49,053 nt of DNA from Chlorobiota bacterium (GTDB lineage Bacteria > Bacteroidota > Bacteroidia > Bacteroidales > F082). Location of the stretch: assembly GCA_013151215.1 (NCBI GenBank), contig JAADIS010000015.1, forward strand, positions 1-49,053, given 5' to 3'. The position numbers and the translations under genes are program-made. Below the pieces are notes generated by a model. That model ran no database searches. It was not told the origin of the DNA and was given only the letters and a program-made list of their open reading frames with translations. Shown here in pieces: positions 1 through 9,338 of this stretch (position 1 is its first letter; every line of letters starts with the position of its first letter).

Positions 1-1
1 A

Positions 2-250
2 GCTGTAATTTCTATTCGGCCAAACCCTAATTCAGGGAATTTCAGCCTTGAGCTGAGCGAAAATATGGATAATGCCGAATTATCGGTTCGCAACATTAGA
101 GGGCAACAGATTTATTATAAGCAGTTTAACAGATTGCTCTTGAAAGGGGAGAGTATCCTGTTGAATATTGACTTTCCTGATAAGGGTATTTATTTTGTTA
201 TCTTCAAATCAAATAAAAAACAATTTATTTCAAAACTTATGGTGCGATAA
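2..250 (+). CDS. C-terminal end of a T9SS-secreted protein (5' part outside window)
   Basis: The open frame enters from the left edge without a start and ends at position 250, so only about 82 C-terminal residues are visible. It begins with a motif of the type S-I-R-P-N-P-N-S-G-N-F, followed by V-R-N-I-R-G-Q, a G-I-Y-F-V-I-F strand and a final K-L-M-V-R. This is the pattern of the type A sorting domain that sends proteins through the type IX secretion system of Bacteroidota, after which the domain is cleaved and the cargo released or attached to the surface. Nothing can be said about the functional part of the protein. The next gene, 18 bases on, encodes another T9SS cargo protein, so the two may be cotranscribed. 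Confidence 0.85.
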   Translation, partial: AVISIRPNPNSGNFSLELSENMDNAELSVRNIRGQQIYYKQFNRLLLKGESILLNIDFPDKGIYFVIFKSNKKQFISKLMVR

Positions 251-268
251 TAAAAAACCAAGCTAATC

Positions 269-1672
269 ATGAAAAATAAAATCTTGAGTATACTTCTCGT
301 TTTTGTAGCAAGTATTGCATATACCCAAATGGAATCGGCAAATTGGTTCTTTGGTGAAAACGCAGGCCTGACGTTTAAAAACTATCTTCCGGAGGCCATT
401 ACAGACGGCTCGCTTTCTACTATGGAAGCTTGCAGCTCAATTTCAGATCAGCAGGGCCATCTGATGTTTTATACCGACGGCATAAGTGTTTGGGACAATA
501 CGCATAACCTTATGCCACATGGCGATATGCTGCTTGGCAACCCTTCGAGCTCGCAATCCGGTATTGTAGTAGCTCGCCCCGCGAGCGATAATCTTTATTA
601 TATATTCACTATCGACGATGTGGCCCATGGAACTGGCGGCTCCTACGGAATTAATTATAGCCTTGTGGATATGAGGTTATTGAACTGGAAAGGCGATGTA
701 GTGGATACTGTAAAAAATGTCAACCTAACTAAACCTATGTGCGAAAAGCTTGCAGCCGTGGGTCATGCCAACGGCCTCGACACTTGGGTGATAACTCAAA
801 AATGGGGCACCAACAACATCTATTCCTACCTTGTTACAAATGAAGGCGTTAACGAGACTCCAGTAATTAGCGAGCAGGGGCAGGTAATCAGTGGTTTCAT
901 TGATAACGCAAAGGGCTATATGAAAGTTTCCCCCAATGGGGAAGTGTTGGCAAAAGCTAATGCTGGAATGAATAACGTTGAGATATTCGATTTCAACAAC
1001 ACAACGGGAATTGTTTCGAACGCAAGGGTAATTACGGATATTCCCGGTGAACCTTATGGAATCGAGTTCTCGCCCGACAACAAACTCCTGTATGTAAGCT
1101 CATGGAAAGACCATGGAGGAAAATATCTTCTGCAATACGATCTGGAAGCCGGTAGCATAGACGATATCATAGCATCGCAATACATTGTGGCCACAGGAAC
1201 GGAAGGTGCCTTGCAGATAGCACCCGACAACAGGATATATGTGGCCATGGCCAATATGGGTTCGTTATCAAGGGTAAACCAACCGAACAAGATAGGGGCT
1301 GATTGTGATTTTGAATATGCTACTGTTAGTCTGGGTGGAAGAACATGCCGCTGGGGACTTCCTGATTTTATTTCTTCAATATTTCTTGGAGTAGGAAAAG
1401 CGGAAATTAATTCGGATAAAACAAATATAATCTCCATCAACCCTAACCCCAACAAAGGAATATTTCAGATTACCGCAAGTTTAGTCCTTGATTATCCTTT
1501 TGTTACAGTATATGACAACTACTCATCGGAGGTGTTCCATAGAAAAATCAATGCTAGATTGGATACGTTCGAGCCAATAAATATTGATTTAGACTTTTTA
1601 AGGGCCGGTCATTATGTTTTGTTGATCAAGACAAAAAACAATAGCTTTACAGAAAAATTAATACTCGAATAA
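269..1672 (+). CDS. Exported beta-propeller-like protein with T9SS sorting domain
   Basis: 467 residues. The first ~19 residues (M-K-N-K, then a hydrophobic run ending S-I-A-Y-T-Q) look like a Sec signal peptide. The body starts with N-W-F-F-G-E-N-A-G-L, an opening common in Bacteroidota surface proteins of the WD40/NHL-like propeller type, and contains blade-like motifs such as F-S-P-D-N-K-L-L-Y-V-S-S (about residues 268-279) and I-A-P-D-N-R-I-Y-V-A. Residues from about 391 (S-I-N-P-N-P-N-K-G-I-F) to the end form a type A T9SS sorting domain. It is probably secreted or surface-displayed. No catalytic residues are evident and the ligand is unknown. The stop codon overlaps the ATG of the following MFS gene by one base, which suggests cotranscription. 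Confidence 0.8.
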   Translation: MKNKILSILLVFVASIAYTQMESANWFFGENAGLTFKNYLPEAITDGSLSTMEACSSISDQQGHLMFYTDGISVWDNTHNLMPHGDMLLGNPSSSQSGIVVARPASDNLYYIFTIDDVAHGTGGSYGINYSLVDMRLLNWKGDVVDTVKNVNLTKPMCEKLAAVGHANGLDTWVITQKWGTNNIYSYLVTNEGVNETPVISEQGQVISGFIDNAKGYMKVSPNGEVLAKANAGMNNVEIFDFNNTTGIVSNARVITDIPGEPYGIEFSPDNKLLYVSSWKDHGGKYLLQYDLEAGSIDDIIASQYIVATGTEGALQIAPDNRIYVAMANMGSLSRVNQPNKIGADCDFEYATVSLGGRTCRWGLPDFISSIFLGVGKAEINSDKTNIISINPNPNKGIFQITASLVLDYPFVTVYDNYSSEVFHRKINARLDTFEPINIDLDFLRAGHYVLLIKTKNNSFTEKLILE

Positions 1673-2853
1673 TGGAGAAAAACAAGCTTGGGGGTAGTTT
1701 TGAGACCTCAAAAGTCATACTGGTTTCAACAACCCACATGCTCCACGATATTTATTCCTCTTTTCTGGCTCCCCTTAGGCCATTATTGATCGAAAAATTC
1801 GGAATTAGTCTTGCGCTTGCTTCAGTTTGGGACATCATCATGCGTGTCCCATGGTTCCTGAACCCACTTATTGGTATTATTGCAGAGCGCACCGCAGCAA
1901 GGTATTTCGTCATTCTGACGCCTGCAATTACTGCTGTGACAATGAGCTTGTTGGGCGTTGCACCTTCGTTCACCATAGTTTCTGTATTGCTATTTATAAT
2001 GGGGATAAGTGCCGCATTGTTTCATGTGCCATCGCCGGTGATGATCAAGCATTTATCGGGCAAGCACACCGGGAAAGGCATGAGTTTCTTTATGTTCGGT
2101 GGTGAGATGGCTCGTACGCTTGGGCCAATTATCATCACCGCTGCCGTTAGCTTATGGGGGCTGGAAGGGACATGGAAATTGATACCATTTGGGCTAGTTG
2201 CATCTTTCGTATTATTCCTGAAGTTAAGAAATGTAAAGATATCCTCCGATTTCAAGCAAACATCTAATTCGAAACCTGCTTATTTTTCGGCAATTAAAAA
2301 GTATTTCCCTTTTTTCATGATATTGGTAGGTATTACCCTTTTCAGGGCAATTATGAAATCGAGCCTTACCGCCTTCTTGCCAACTTATTTTTATACCGAG
2401 AAAGGGGAGAGCCTATGGTTTGCAAATTCAGCCCTGGCAGTTTTTCAACTGGCCGGGGCAGGTGGGACTATCATAGCCGGTAGCATTTCCGATCGATTGG
2501 GAAGAAAGACTACTTTATTGATAATTAGTATTCTATCGCCTATATTGATGTTCTTTTTCATAAACTCGACCGGATATGTCAGTTTTGTTTTCCTTTTACT
2601 GCTGGGAGTTTTCGTGTTTGCGCCCGGACCTGTTTTGATGGCCCTGGTTCAAGACGTATCTGAGAAGCTGCCTGTTTTTATGAACAGTATTTATATGACA
2701 ATTAGTTTTATCTCTTCAGCAATGGCAGTGTTTTTTGCCGGCGCACTGGGCGATTGGATCGGACTTGAACGAACATATCTGATTTCTTCTTTTCTCGCTG
2801 TTGGGGCAATCCCATTTGTACTGTTATTGAAGAAAAGAAAATCTTCCGTTTAA
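1672..2853 (+). CDS. MFS transporter, fosmidomycin-resistance (Fsr)-like
   Basis: 393 residues with about twelve hydrophobic segments, the usual size of a major facilitator. The N-terminal stretch T-H-M-L-H-D-I-Y-S-S-F-L-A-P-L-R-P-L-L matches the helix 1 pattern (His, Asp, then a Pro-rich end) of the Fsr subfamily, and S-D-R-L-G-R-K at about residue 273 is the classic MFS loop between paired helices. Fsr-type proteins export drugs or metabolites by proton antiport in the inner membrane. The actual substrate cannot be read from the sequence. Its start overlaps the stop of the upstream T9SS protein (TAATG), and the dipeptidase-like gene follows after 18 bases, so these genes probably form one transcript. 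Confidence 0.85.
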   Translation: MEKNKLGGSFETSKVILVSTTHMLHDIYSSFLAPLRPLLIEKFGISLALASVWDIIMRVPWFLNPLIGIIAERTAARYFVILTPAITAVTMSLLGVAPSFTIVSVLLFIMGISAALFHVPSPVMIKHLSGKHTGKGMSFFMFGGEMARTLGPIIITAAVSLWGLEGTWKLIPFGLVASFVLFLKLRNVKISSDFKQTSNSKPAYFSAIKKYFPFFMILVGITLFRAIMKSSLTAFLPTYFYTEKGESLWFANSALAVFQLAGAGGTIIAGSISDRLGRKTTLLIISILSPILMFFFINSTGYVSFVFLLLLGVFVFAPGPVLMALVQDVSEKLPVFMNSIYMTISFISSAMAVFFAGALGDWIGLERTYLISSFLAVGAIPFVLLLKKRKSSV

Positions 2854-2871
2854 CTTAATTGCTAATCTGTT

Positions 2872-4530
2872 ATGACTGATATTGACTACTTTACCGATTT
2901 GCATTGCCATCCAAGCATGAAGGCTTTTTATTCGAATATACGTTTTTCCGATAAAAAAAACCTATGGGAGTTTATTCCTGAGAATTCAGAGTGCAAAGAA
3001 CTTCCGAAAATTTTAAGGAAGCAAATCCGCGAGATGGTCAAGCACTCCCAAATGAATCTCGATACTTGTAAAAAGGGTAGGGTAGGACTTTTGTTCGCAA
3101 GCCTTTATCCCATCGAAAGGGGATGGTTCGACGAAAACAACTTAAGCCGGATTATAATCGGCAAGGAGATTTTCGCCAAGTCGGCAGTATGCAGTAGCGG
3201 TCTAAATGCCGAAGTTGTCGGAATTATGATAGATGATATCGAAAACAACAAGGCAGTTGACTATTTCAGTGATCTTGCTTCCGAATATTACTATTTAAAA
3301 TCTGCCTCGGCGAAATCAGAACATAATGAGAACGCGTTTTTTATTGCCAATAACTATAACGAGCTGGCCGAGATTGGGTTTAGCGATGATAAAACCTCCA
3401 TTGGCCTGGTAATAAATATTGAAGGCTGCCATTCATTAATTGGGTTCGATAATTATAACGACCTTAAAAAAACCCCTTTCAGAAAACTCAACAAAAAGAA
3501 ATATCCTGAATACCTAAAGTATAAGAACTTAATATTCAATAATATAGATATCCTAAAAGGATCAAAACCGCTAATTATAGATGTTGACGGGACAGGCACG
3601 GAAGTGAATTTCGAGCATTGCCCGCTTTATATCACCTTTGCCCATCATTTCTGGAACCTGCTTTGCGGCCATGCCGACAGCTTAAGTCTTGGAGGCGATA
3701 TGGTATTGAACCAAAACAGGGGCAAAAACAGGAAGTTCACGAAGCTCGGGAAGGAGGTCTTATATAAATTACTGGAAAAATCCCCGGCTAAACGTCGGAT
3801 ATTGATTGATATAAAACATTTAAGCATAAAATCAAGAAAGGCATTCTTTAAGATATTGAGAGAAAAATATTATAGCAACAATGATTTATTTCCGATAATA
3901 TCAAGCCATTCGGCAGTTAACGGGCGTAATTCCTATTTGCCTGTGCCAAGGGAAGAAATGGAGGAATTATTTTTTAATGCGGCTGATATAAATCTTTTTG
4001 ACGAAGACATAAGGATGATTTATATGTCGGACGGGATAATCGGGATTATCCTCAACGAAGCCCGGCTCATCGGTTTCAAACCGCGACTTAAGATAAAAAA
4101 GAACAAGAAAAAAATAAGGAAGTTAAAAAAACATGAACCACAAAGTCCGGAAATTCAAGTGCTTGAAGCCGAAAACCGCAGTGAATACCTGTTGAGCCTA
4201 GTCTCGAATATTTTTCATATCGTGGATGTTATCAATAAAAAAGAGGCCTGGGACATGATTTGCATAGGCTCCGATTTCGACGGCATGATCGATGCCCTTG
4301 ACGATTATGCGCTTGCGAGCGGCTTTAGTGAGTTGAAAGTCCAATTAATGTCGTTTTTAGGGCAAACGACCGACCTTGGGAAAATAAACATTGATGCCAG
4401 AAGATTTTCGCATCTTAAATTCGGATATTCGAACGATGTGATAATAAATAAAATATTTCACTCCAACAGTATGGATTTCCTTAAAAAGTATTACCACGAC
4501 GATTTTTTAAAATTTGGGAATAAACACTAG
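2872..4530 (+). CDS. Atypical M19-family (membrane dipeptidase-like) metallohydrolase
   Basis: 552 residues, well over the roughly 350-420 of classical M19 dipeptidases. The order of metal-site motifs fits that fold: D-L-H-C-H-P (His11, His13), N-I-E-G-C-H (Glu184, the expected bridging ligand), D-I-K-H-L-S (His316), S-S-H-S (His346) and G-S-D-F-D-G (Asp468). Classical members have His-x-Asp at the first site and this one has His-x-His, so metal choice or substrate may differ. A basic, lysine-rich insertion lies at about residues 405-425. No signal peptide is visible, so it is probably cytoplasmic. Known M19 enzymes cleave dipeptides, often with a D-residue. Substrate here is inference only. 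Confidence 0.7.
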   Translation: MTDIDYFTDLHCHPSMKAFYSNIRFSDKKNLWEFIPENSECKELPKILRKQIREMVKHSQMNLDTCKKGRVGLLFASLYPIERGWFDENNLSRIIIGKEIFAKSAVCSSGLNAEVVGIMIDDIENNKAVDYFSDLASEYYYLKSASAKSEHNENAFFIANNYNELAEIGFSDDKTSIGLVINIEGCHSLIGFDNYNDLKKTPFRKLNKKKYPEYLKYKNLIFNNIDILKGSKPLIIDVDGTGTEVNFEHCPLYITFAHHFWNLLCGHADSLSLGGDMVLNQNRGKNRKFTKLGKEVLYKLLEKSPAKRRILIDIKHLSIKSRKAFFKILREKYYSNNDLFPIISSHSAVNGRNSYLPVPREEMEELFFNAADINLFDEDIRMIYMSDGIIGIILNEARLIGFKPRLKIKKNKKKIRKLKKHEPQSPEIQVLEAENRSEYLLSLVSNIFHIVDVINKKEAWDMICIGSDFDGMIDALDDYALASGFSELKVQLMSFLGQTTDLGKINIDARRFSHLKFGYSNDVIINKIFHSNSMDFLKKYYHDDFLKFGNKH

Positions 4531-4537
4531 TAAAACA

Positions 4538-4804
4538 ATGGATAAGTATGTTGAAGTTGACTCAGTGGAATTTGGACTGAGCAAAAGGCAGAAGTTAGTC
4601 AGGCTCTCATCCGGTAATTTAGGGATAGTGAAAATGAGGAAATCCAGGTTGATCATGAAAGACGGGAAACAAATACTGGATATGGCCAATGTATTGACGT
4701 CGAAAGACGCCAAGCTTAAAGTAAGTTTGATAATAAGCGGGCCAATATGCAGCAAAACAGTTAAATACCTTACAGAAAACGATATAGATATTGTTGCTTT
4801 ATAG
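4538..4804 (+). CDS. Conserved-looking small protein of unknown function
   Basis: 88 residues from the ATG at 4538. The same frame also has a TTG at 4514, but that would overlap the upstream gene, so the ATG seven bases after the M19-like gene is preferred. The protein is basic in the middle (K-M-R-K-S-R at about residues 32-37), has no membrane segment and no motif I recognise. A short beta-rich layout is suggested by alternating hydrophobic residues. It sits between the metallohydrolase and ywbE on the same strand. Real coding status is supported by position and by the absence of a better frame, but not by a family match. Confidence 0.5.
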   Translation: MDKYVEVDSVEFGLSKRQKLVRLSSGNLGIVKMRKSRLIMKDGKQILDMANVLTSKDAKLKVSLIISGPICSKTVKYLTENDIDIVAL

Positions 4805-4876
4805 TTTATGATAACTTTAACAACGGTTGTGTGCGATTCACGGACACGAAAACAGATATGATAATTTACACTTAAA

Positions 4877-5077
4877 ATGGACACGATTAAAAGAAAAGAT
4901 ATTAAAATTGGCCAATATGTCGCCATAGTGCTTAAGAGAGACCAAAAAAGCGGTGAGCATAGCGTAGGAGTTGTGAAGCGGATACTTACCAAATCACGAG
5001 ATCATCCTCACGGAATAAAAGTAATGCTCGAAGATGGACGGGTAGGACGAGTACAGGAAACAATGGAGGATGAGTAA
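4877..5077 (+). CDS. ywbE: YwbE family protein (DUF2196)
   Basis: 66 residues, the normal length for YwbE. The sequence follows the family pattern closely: I-K-I-G-Q-Y-V-A-I-V-L-K, then D-Q-K-S-G, G-V-V-K-R-I-L-T-K-S, H-P-H-G-I-K-V and L-E-D-G-R-V-G-R-V near the C-terminus. YwbE is a small conserved protein with a predicted SH3-like beta-barrel and no established biochemical function. Cytoplasmic. It is the last gene of the rightward group and is followed by a hairpin that could end transcription from both sides. Confidence 0.92.
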   Translation: MDTIKRKDIKIGQYVAIVLKRDQKSGEHSVGVVKRILTKSRDHPHGIKVMLEDGRVGRVQETMEDE

Positions 5078-5221
5078 ATTATTTCATGCTTAACATTATT
5101 TATCTTTGGAGACAATTACTGCAGTTTGGTTAATATCTAAAGGTCAGCGTATTAGGTAGATTAGCAGTTATATAGAAATGTCCTATAATTAATATTATGT
5201 TAAATCGAAATTGAACAATAT

Positions 5222-5252
5222 AAAAGGGGCATAAATTGTAAGCCCCTCTTTT
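5222..5252. terminator. Likely bidirectional terminator between ywbE and the TPR gene
   Basis: A run of A, the stem AGGGGC / GCCCCT with an 11-base loop, and a T-rich tail lie between the converging ends of ywbE (stop at 5077) and the minus-strand TPR gene (stop at 5279). A-tract and T-tract on opposite sides would allow it to work on both strands. The stem is only six base pairs, so strength is uncertain. Confidence 0.6.
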
Positions 5253-5278
5253 CATAAGCAATTTAAAAATTTATTTGC

Positions 5279-6409
5279 CTATTTATTATTCAACTCCTCA
5301 AGTTTATCATTCATTTTTAAACGAATATAAGCTTCTTTAAGGGCGTTTTTTGTATAAATATCATCAGGGTTTATCTCAAATGATTTTTCAAGATATGGTA
5401 AAGCTTTTTCAAGGTTGGTGTCAGCTTCGGCATTTAATGCATCGTATTCCTTCATTTTGTCCAAAGGCAGTTCACTTGCTTCGCTTTGAAGTTCAGCAGC
5501 TTTATTTACATAAATAGCACCTAAGTTATAATAGGCCTCAAAAAAGTCGGGGTTTACTTCAGATGCTTTTTTATAATACAGTTCAGCGTTCTCGAAATCC
5601 TTGGTATCGTCGTAGGTTTTGCCTAAAAGGAAAAACAAGTTCGAGTTTGTAGGATCTTTCTCAATAGCTGCCAACAAGCTTTTCTGCAGAAGCTCGGTTT
5701 CGCCTTTCTCAAGATAAAGCTGTGCCTGCTCCAATAGCAAGCTTAATTCGTTCGGGAATCTTTCACGTCCCATATTTAGGATCTCAATAGCTTTTGCCGT
5801 GTCGCCTAACTGCTTGGCAGAGCGGTTATAAAACATATAAACCCTGGGGTCGGCAAAATCTACATCGATACACTTTTGAAGGTATTCGGCAGCAATTTCG
5901 GGATTTTTCGACATCACTCCTGCCATACCTATATTAAATGCGGCAATTGTATCGAACTTACCTGCCGACTGGGCTATGTTAAAAGCATTCTCAAAATCAC
6001 CTATGGCAGCCATATATTCTTTCTGCTGGAATTTTTTCCCGCCTTCAATGTAAAATACATTAACTAAGTTCTTTAGGTTTGATTCAATGTCTTTTTTCAG
6101 CTTACCTTTAACATCTAGCTCTTTTGCTTTCAAAAACGCCTCGTAGGAGACTTTTGCGGCATTTGAATCCAGTCCACTATACGCAGGAAGCGGACTTTGA
6201 GCTATATTATAGTAGATCAAGCCCTTATAAAGCCATGTTTTTGCGTCATTCATGGTTTTTTCGTGTGCCGCGGCTTTATCGATCGACTCTTTGGCTTTGT
6301 CAAGCTTTCCGTCCCTGTTGTAGTTATAGGCTGAGGTTCTTTCGAAGTTTTGAGCAAATGATATACTCAACATCATGCTTAGCCCTAATAATAATGTTAC
6401 TCTTTTCAT
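5279..6409 (-). CDS. Exported TPR-repeat protein encoded downstream of gyrA
   Basis: 376 residues. A signal peptide is visible at the N-terminus (K-R, hydrophobic core, cleavage around S-F-A-Q-N at residue 20). The rest is a series of helical tetratricopeptide repeats, with typical signatures such as A-I-E-I-L-N-M-G, P-T-N-S-N-L-F-F-L-L-G-K-T-Y and F-E-A-Y-Y-N-L-G-A-I-Y. It probably works as a periplasmic or outer-membrane-associated scaffold, but the partner is unknown. It lies 93 bases downstream of gyrA on the same strand and has its own promoter-like element 26 bases before the ATG, so it can be transcribed independently. I believe a TPR gene next to gyrA recurs in Bacteroidota, but I could not check this. 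Confidence 0.85.
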   Translation of the reverse strand: MKRVTLLLGLSMMLSISFAQNFERTSAYNYNRDGKLDKAKESIDKAAAHEKTMNDAKTWLYKGLIYYNIAQSPLPAYSGLDSNAAKVSYEAFLKAKELDVKGKLKKDIESNLKNLVNVFYIEGGKKFQQKEYMAAIGDFENAFNIAQSAGKFDTIAAFNIGMAGVMSKNPEIAAEYLQKCIDVDFADPRVYMFYNRSAKQLGDTAKAIEILNMGRERFPNELSLLLEQAQLYLEKGETELLQKSLLAAIEKDPTNSNLFFLLGKTYDDTKDFENAELYYKKASEVNPDFFEAYYNLGAIYVNKAAELQSEASELPLDKMKEYDALNAEADTNLEKALPYLEKSFEINPDDIYTKNALKEAYIRLKMNDKLEELNNK

Positions 6410-6434
6410 CGTATTTGTATTTTTAAAAAGGTTG

Positions 6435-6442
6435 CAAATATA
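6435..6442 (-). promoter_or_regulatory. Bacteroidota -7 promoter element for the TPR gene
   Basis: On the minus strand this reads TATATTTG, an exact match to the Bacteroidota consensus TAnnTTTG, placed 25 bases before the ATG of the TPR gene. No clear TTG element was found upstream at the usual distance. Confidence 0.6.
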
Positions 6443-6502
6443 TTTATATTCGTATTACTTCAAATATTATACCCTAATTTAGAAATATTACAATTACCGG
6501 AA

Positions 6503-9082
6503 TTATTCGGCAGGTACTTCCGGCTTGCCACTTTCGTCATCCCCTTTTTTTTCTTGATCAGTATCAGTATTTGTGGTCTCCGTATTGTCCTCGGCAGTAT
6601 TCTTTTCATCAATCAAGTCCTTGGAGTCTTCTTCGGTAATCTCGACTTTTGCCACGGCGGCAATCTCGTCGTTTTCGCCAAGCTTAATAAGCCTGACGCC
6701 CTGGGTTGCCCTTCCCATAACCCTCATATCCTCCACAGCCATACGGATTGTTATACCCGAAGCATTGATGATCATCAGGTTATCAAATTCAGTTACATCC
6801 TTTATAGCAATCAAGTAACCGGTTTTATCGGTGATATTCAGGGTTTTAACTCCTTTACCCCCCCTGTTTGTAACACGGTAATCGTCGATATCGGAACGTT
6901 TGCCATAACCTTTTTGGGATACGACAAGCACATTATGTCCTTCGCCTTCAAGGCAAATCATACCTATAACCTCGTCATTCTCGCTTTCAAGTGTTACGCC
7001 TTTAACGCCGGCGGCATTCCTTCCCATGGGCCTGACGGTGGATTCGTTGAAACGAATGGCCCTGCCCGATTTTTTGGCAAGTATGACTTCACTGCTGCCA
7101 CTTGTTAACTTGGCTTGTAATAATTCATCGCCTTCCCTGATCGTGATGGCGTTTATACCATTTTGACGCGGTCGCGAATAAGCTTCGAGCGAAGTTTTCT
7201 TGATAACACCCTTTTTAGTTGCAAGAATGATGAAATTATTGTTGATATAATCTTTGTCCTTAAGGCTTTTGGTATTGATAAATGCTTTAACCACATCATC
7301 CTGGCCAATATTAATTAGGTTCTGTATGGCACGACCCTTGGAGGTCTTTGCTCCTTCTGGAACCTCGAATACCCTGAGCCAGAACACTTTGCCTTTTTCA
7401 GTAAACAGTAATAGATAATTATGGTTGGTTGCCACGAAAAGATGTTCGAGGAAATCCTCATTTCTCGTGGTGCTTCCTCTCGAGCCGCGCCCTCCCCTAT
7501 TCTGTATCCTGTATTCCGTTAGGGGAGTTCTCTTGATATATCCCATGCTGGAAATCGTGATCACAACTTTTTCGTCCGGGATAACATCTTCTAAACTAAT
7601 GTCTTCGGCAGTATATACGATTTTGCTGCGACGTTCATCGCCATATTTTTCCTTTATTGCCAGTAGTTCTTCCTTAATGATGTTCATCCTTATTTCCTCG
7701 CTGCCAAGAATTTCGTTCAGCCAATCAATTAGTTTGAGAAGAGCCTCGTAATCAGCTTTGATCTTATCGCGCTCGAGACCTGTTAGTTTCTGAAGGCGCA
7801 TATCAAGTATTGCCCTTGCCTGGGGTTCGCTGAGTTCGAATCTTCCAATAAGGCTGTTTCTGGCTTCTTCGGGGGTTTTAGATGCCCTGATCAATCTAAT
7901 TACCTCGTCCAGGTTATCAAGTGCGATCAGCAATCCTTCCAGAATATGTGCTTTTTTCCTGGCCTCTTTTAAATCATATTCCGTCCTGCGCACAACAACC
8001 TCATGTCGGTGATGAACAAAATGCAAGATCATATCCTTAAGGTTCAGTGTCTTAGGCCGTCCGTGCACGAGAGCAACATTATTAACGCTGAATGAGCTTT
8101 GCAGGGCAGTCATTTGATATAGCTTGTTCATGACGATGCTGGTAATTGCATCTCGTTTAAGGTCATAAACTATCCTCATGCCGTTCCTGTCCGATTCATC
8201 GTTGATATCGGAAATGCCAACCAGTTTTTTATCGTTCACCAAATCGGCTGTTTTCCTGATCATCTCGGCTTTGTTGACCTGATAAGGAATAGATGTGGCA
8301 ATAATTCTCTCCCTGCCCGACTTAGTCTCCTCAACCGTAAGTTCACCGCGCATCATCACTCGTCCCCTACCTGTTGTGAAGGCATTTATTACACCCTCGT
8401 AACCATAAATAATACCACCGGTCGGAAAATCCGGGGCCTGTACTATCCTGCCAAGATCCATTACATCGATCTCGTTGTCGTCGATATATGCAATAGTTGC
8501 ATCAATAACTTGTGATAGGTTGTGGGGCGGCATATTGGTGGCCATACCAACGGCAATACCGGAGGCCCCGTTTATGAGCAAGTTTGGGATTTGGGTCGGC
8601 AATACAGTAGGCTCTTTCAGGCTGTCGTCGAAGTTAAGCTGGTGTTCAACAGTGTCTTTGTCGATGTCAACAAGCATTTCCTCAGCAATTTTCCGGAGCC
8701 TGGCTTCAGTATATCGCATAGCGGCAGGATTGTCGCCGTCGATGGATCCAAAGTTGCCCTGCCCCTCTACAAGAGGGTATCTGAGAGACCACTCTTGTGC
8801 CATCCGGACCATTGAGTCGTACACAGATGTGTCGCCATGGGGATGATACTTACCAAGCACCTCCCCTACTATCCTAGCTGATTTTTTATATGGTCGGTTG
8901 GAAAACACGCCTAATTCGTGCATTCCGAATAATACTCTGCGGTGAACAGGTTTTAATCCATCCCTGACATCAGGAAGAGCCCTTGATACAATTACCGACA
9001 TGGAATAGTCGATATAAGCAGACTTCATCTGATTTTCGATATTAACCTTTACAATCCTTTCACCTTCAAAAACATTTTCCAT
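6503..9082 (-). CDS. gyrA: DNA gyrase subunit A
   Basis: 859 residues, normal length. It forms A2B2 gyrase with GyrB and introduces negative supercoils. The N-terminal breakage-reunion domain carries [16 protein letters not shown] (about residues 34-49) and the catalytic tyrosine in A-A-M-R-Y-T-E (Tyr124). The quinolone-determining stretch [10 protein letters not shown] has Thr85 where E. coli has Ser83, and keeps the acidic Asp89. The GyrA box appears as Q-N-R-G-G-R-G, and a second R-G-G-K-G lies in a later blade of the C-terminal DNA-wrapping domain, which distinguishes it from ParC. The last ~45 residues are a highly acidic, Thr/Asp/Glu-rich tail. It is divergent from clpC across a 256-base intergenic region. 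Confidence 0.98.
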   Translation of the reverse strand: MENVFEGERIVKVNIENQMKSAYIDYSMSVIVSRALPDVRDGLKPVHRRVLFGMHELGVFSNRPYKKSARIVGEVLGKYHPHGDTSVYDSMVRMAQEWSLRYPLVEGQGNFGSIDGDNPAAMRYTEARLRKIAEEMLVDIDKDTVEHQLNFDDSLKEPTVLPTQIPNLLINGASGIAVGMATNMPPHNLSQVIDATIAYIDDNEIDVMDLGRIVQAPDFPTGGIIYGYEGVINAFTTGRGRVMMRGELTVEETKSGRERIIATSIPYQVNKAEMIRKTADLVNDKKLVGISDINDESDRNGMRIVYDLKRDAITSIVMNKLYQMTALQSSFSVNNVALVHGRPKTLNLKDMILHFVHHRHEVVVRRTEYDLKEARKKAHILEGLLIALDNLDEVIRLIRASKTPEEARNSLIGRFELSEPQARAILDMRLQKLTGLERDKIKADYEALLKLIDWLNEILGSEEIRMNIIKEELLAIKEKYGDERRSKIVYTAEDISLEDVIPDEKVVITISSMGYIKRTPLTEYRIQNRGGRGSRGSTTRNEDFLEHLFVATNHNYLLLFTEKGKVFWLRVFEVPEGAKTSKGRAIQNLINIGQDDVVKAFINTKSLKDKDYINNNFIILATKKGVIKKTSLEAYSRPRQNGINAITIREGDELLQAKLTSGSSEVILAKKSGRAIRFNESTVRPMGRNAAGVKGVTLESENDEVIGMICLEGEGHNVLVVSQKGYGKRSDIDDYRVTNRGGKGVKTLNITDKTGYLIAIKDVTEFDNLMIINASGITIRMAVEDMRVMGRATQGVRLIKLGENDEIAAVAKVEITEEDSKDLIDEKNTAEDNTETTNTDTDQEKKGDDESGKPEVPAE

Positions 9083-9119
9083 AAAAACTATATGATTTGT
9101 CCTTTATTTAAATAGGAGG

Positions 9120-9127
9120 CAAAAATA
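9120..9127 (-). promoter_or_regulatory. Bacteroidota -7 promoter element for gyrA
   Basis: The minus strand reads TATTTTTG, matching TAnnTTTG, 37 bases before the gyrA ATG at 9082. No convincing -33 element was found. Confidence 0.5.
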
Positions 9128-9304
9128 CGAAAATTAGACCAATAATCATCGTTTTTAAGTTTTCAGGAAGGTATTTATTTTAACAGTTGGATGTTAACAA
9201 TTCAAAGCTTAAATTAGTTGCATGCTTTTTGCTATTAATATTTTTGTTAAACAAGAAATTTCTTGATTTTTATAAAAAAAACTATATGGTGTTTTAGTAT
9301 TATG

Positions 9305-9312
9305 TAGTTTTG
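9305..9312 (+). promoter_or_regulatory. Bacteroidota -7 promoter element for clpC
   Basis: TAGTTTTG matches TAnnTTTG and ends 26 bases before the clpC ATG at 9339. No recognisable CIRCE or other heat-shock operator was seen in the AT-rich region upstream. Confidence 0.55.
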
Positions 9313-9338
9313 CATTTAAAATAATTATAAATAATAAT

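Noticed and set aside
4507-4992. 161-residue minus-strand open frame over the 88-aa gene and ywbE
   Set aside because: Covers the 3' part of a recognised YwbE gene; the translation is a hydrophobic reversal product with no motif.
6554-7108. 184-residue plus-strand open frame inside gyrA
   Set aside because: Antisense shadow of a gene whose protein matches GyrA along its whole length; no family resemblance on the other strand.
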